Shown here: piece after piece, positions 5,353 through 5,360 of the stretch | How the letters are laid out: the number at the start of each line of letters is the position of its first letter | Numbering within the stretch: the first letter of the stretch is position 1 | From: Caldithrix sp. | GTDB taxonomy: Bacteria; KSB1; UBA2214; DYKH01 | Assembly (NCBI GenBank): GCA_020722685.1 | Contig: DYKH01000295.1 | Coordinates: 1 to 5,360 of the forward strand | DNA length: 5,360 bases | Reading direction: 5' to 3' | Translations under genes and position numbers: made by a program | Notes under the pieces: generated by a model | Told to the model about the DNA's origin: nothing | What the model saw: the letters and a program-made list of their open reading frames with translations, nothing else | The model's database searches: none

Positions 5353-5360
5353 CGGCAAGT

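Overview
The window looks like chromosomal DNA of moderate GC content from a free-living bacterium. There is no direct taxonomic marker. A TolB-like WSPDG propeller behind a bare N-terminal anchor, together with short GTCGC-type palindromes between genes, reminds me of Chloroflexota (Anaerolineae). That is an impression from style, not a demonstration.

Layout: (1) Bases 1-103 are the last codons of a plus-strand membrane protein that starts outside the window. (2) Bases 104-476 carry no convincing gene. They hold a 7-bp hairpin, a roughly 100-bp foldback (imperfect inverted repeat) at 336-435, and a perfect 16-bp palindrome that runs into the stop codon of the next gene. (3) Bases 477-2478 are a divergent pair: a LysR-family regulator on the minus strand and a YeiH/UPF0324 membrane transporter on the plus strand. 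The 103-bp gap between them contains a good sigma70-type promoter for the transporter, a T-N11-A LysR box just upstream of it, and two flanking dyads. The pair resembles yeiE-yeiH of enterobacteria, where the regulator senses sulfite and the transporter belongs to a putative sulfate/sulfite export family. (4) Bases 2479-2597 are a short convergent gap with small hairpins but no classic terminator. (5) Bases 2598-5129 are a tight minus-strand two-gene operon (6-bp gap): a membrane-anchored six-bladed TolB/PD40-like beta-propeller, and upstream of it a membrane-anchored protein of 493 residues that I read as a (beta/alpha)8 barrel related to clan-A glycoside hydrolases. (6) Bases 5130-5360 contain a possible 38-residue ORF whose stop overlaps the start of the barrel gene as ATGA. 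It may be the 3' end of a frameshifted upstream gene. A TATAAT -10 hexamer lies at the right edge.

How they work together: the LysR/YeiH pair is self-contained, a regulator controlling an adjacent anion exporter. The propeller/barrel operon appears to make two proteins facing outward from the cytoplasmic membrane. They are most simply read as a surface carbohydrate-binding or carbohydrate-processing pair, but no substrate can be deduced. The two units converge near position 2540 and show no sign of sharing a pathway. The least familiar part of the window is the barrel/propeller pair with its possible small upstream partner.
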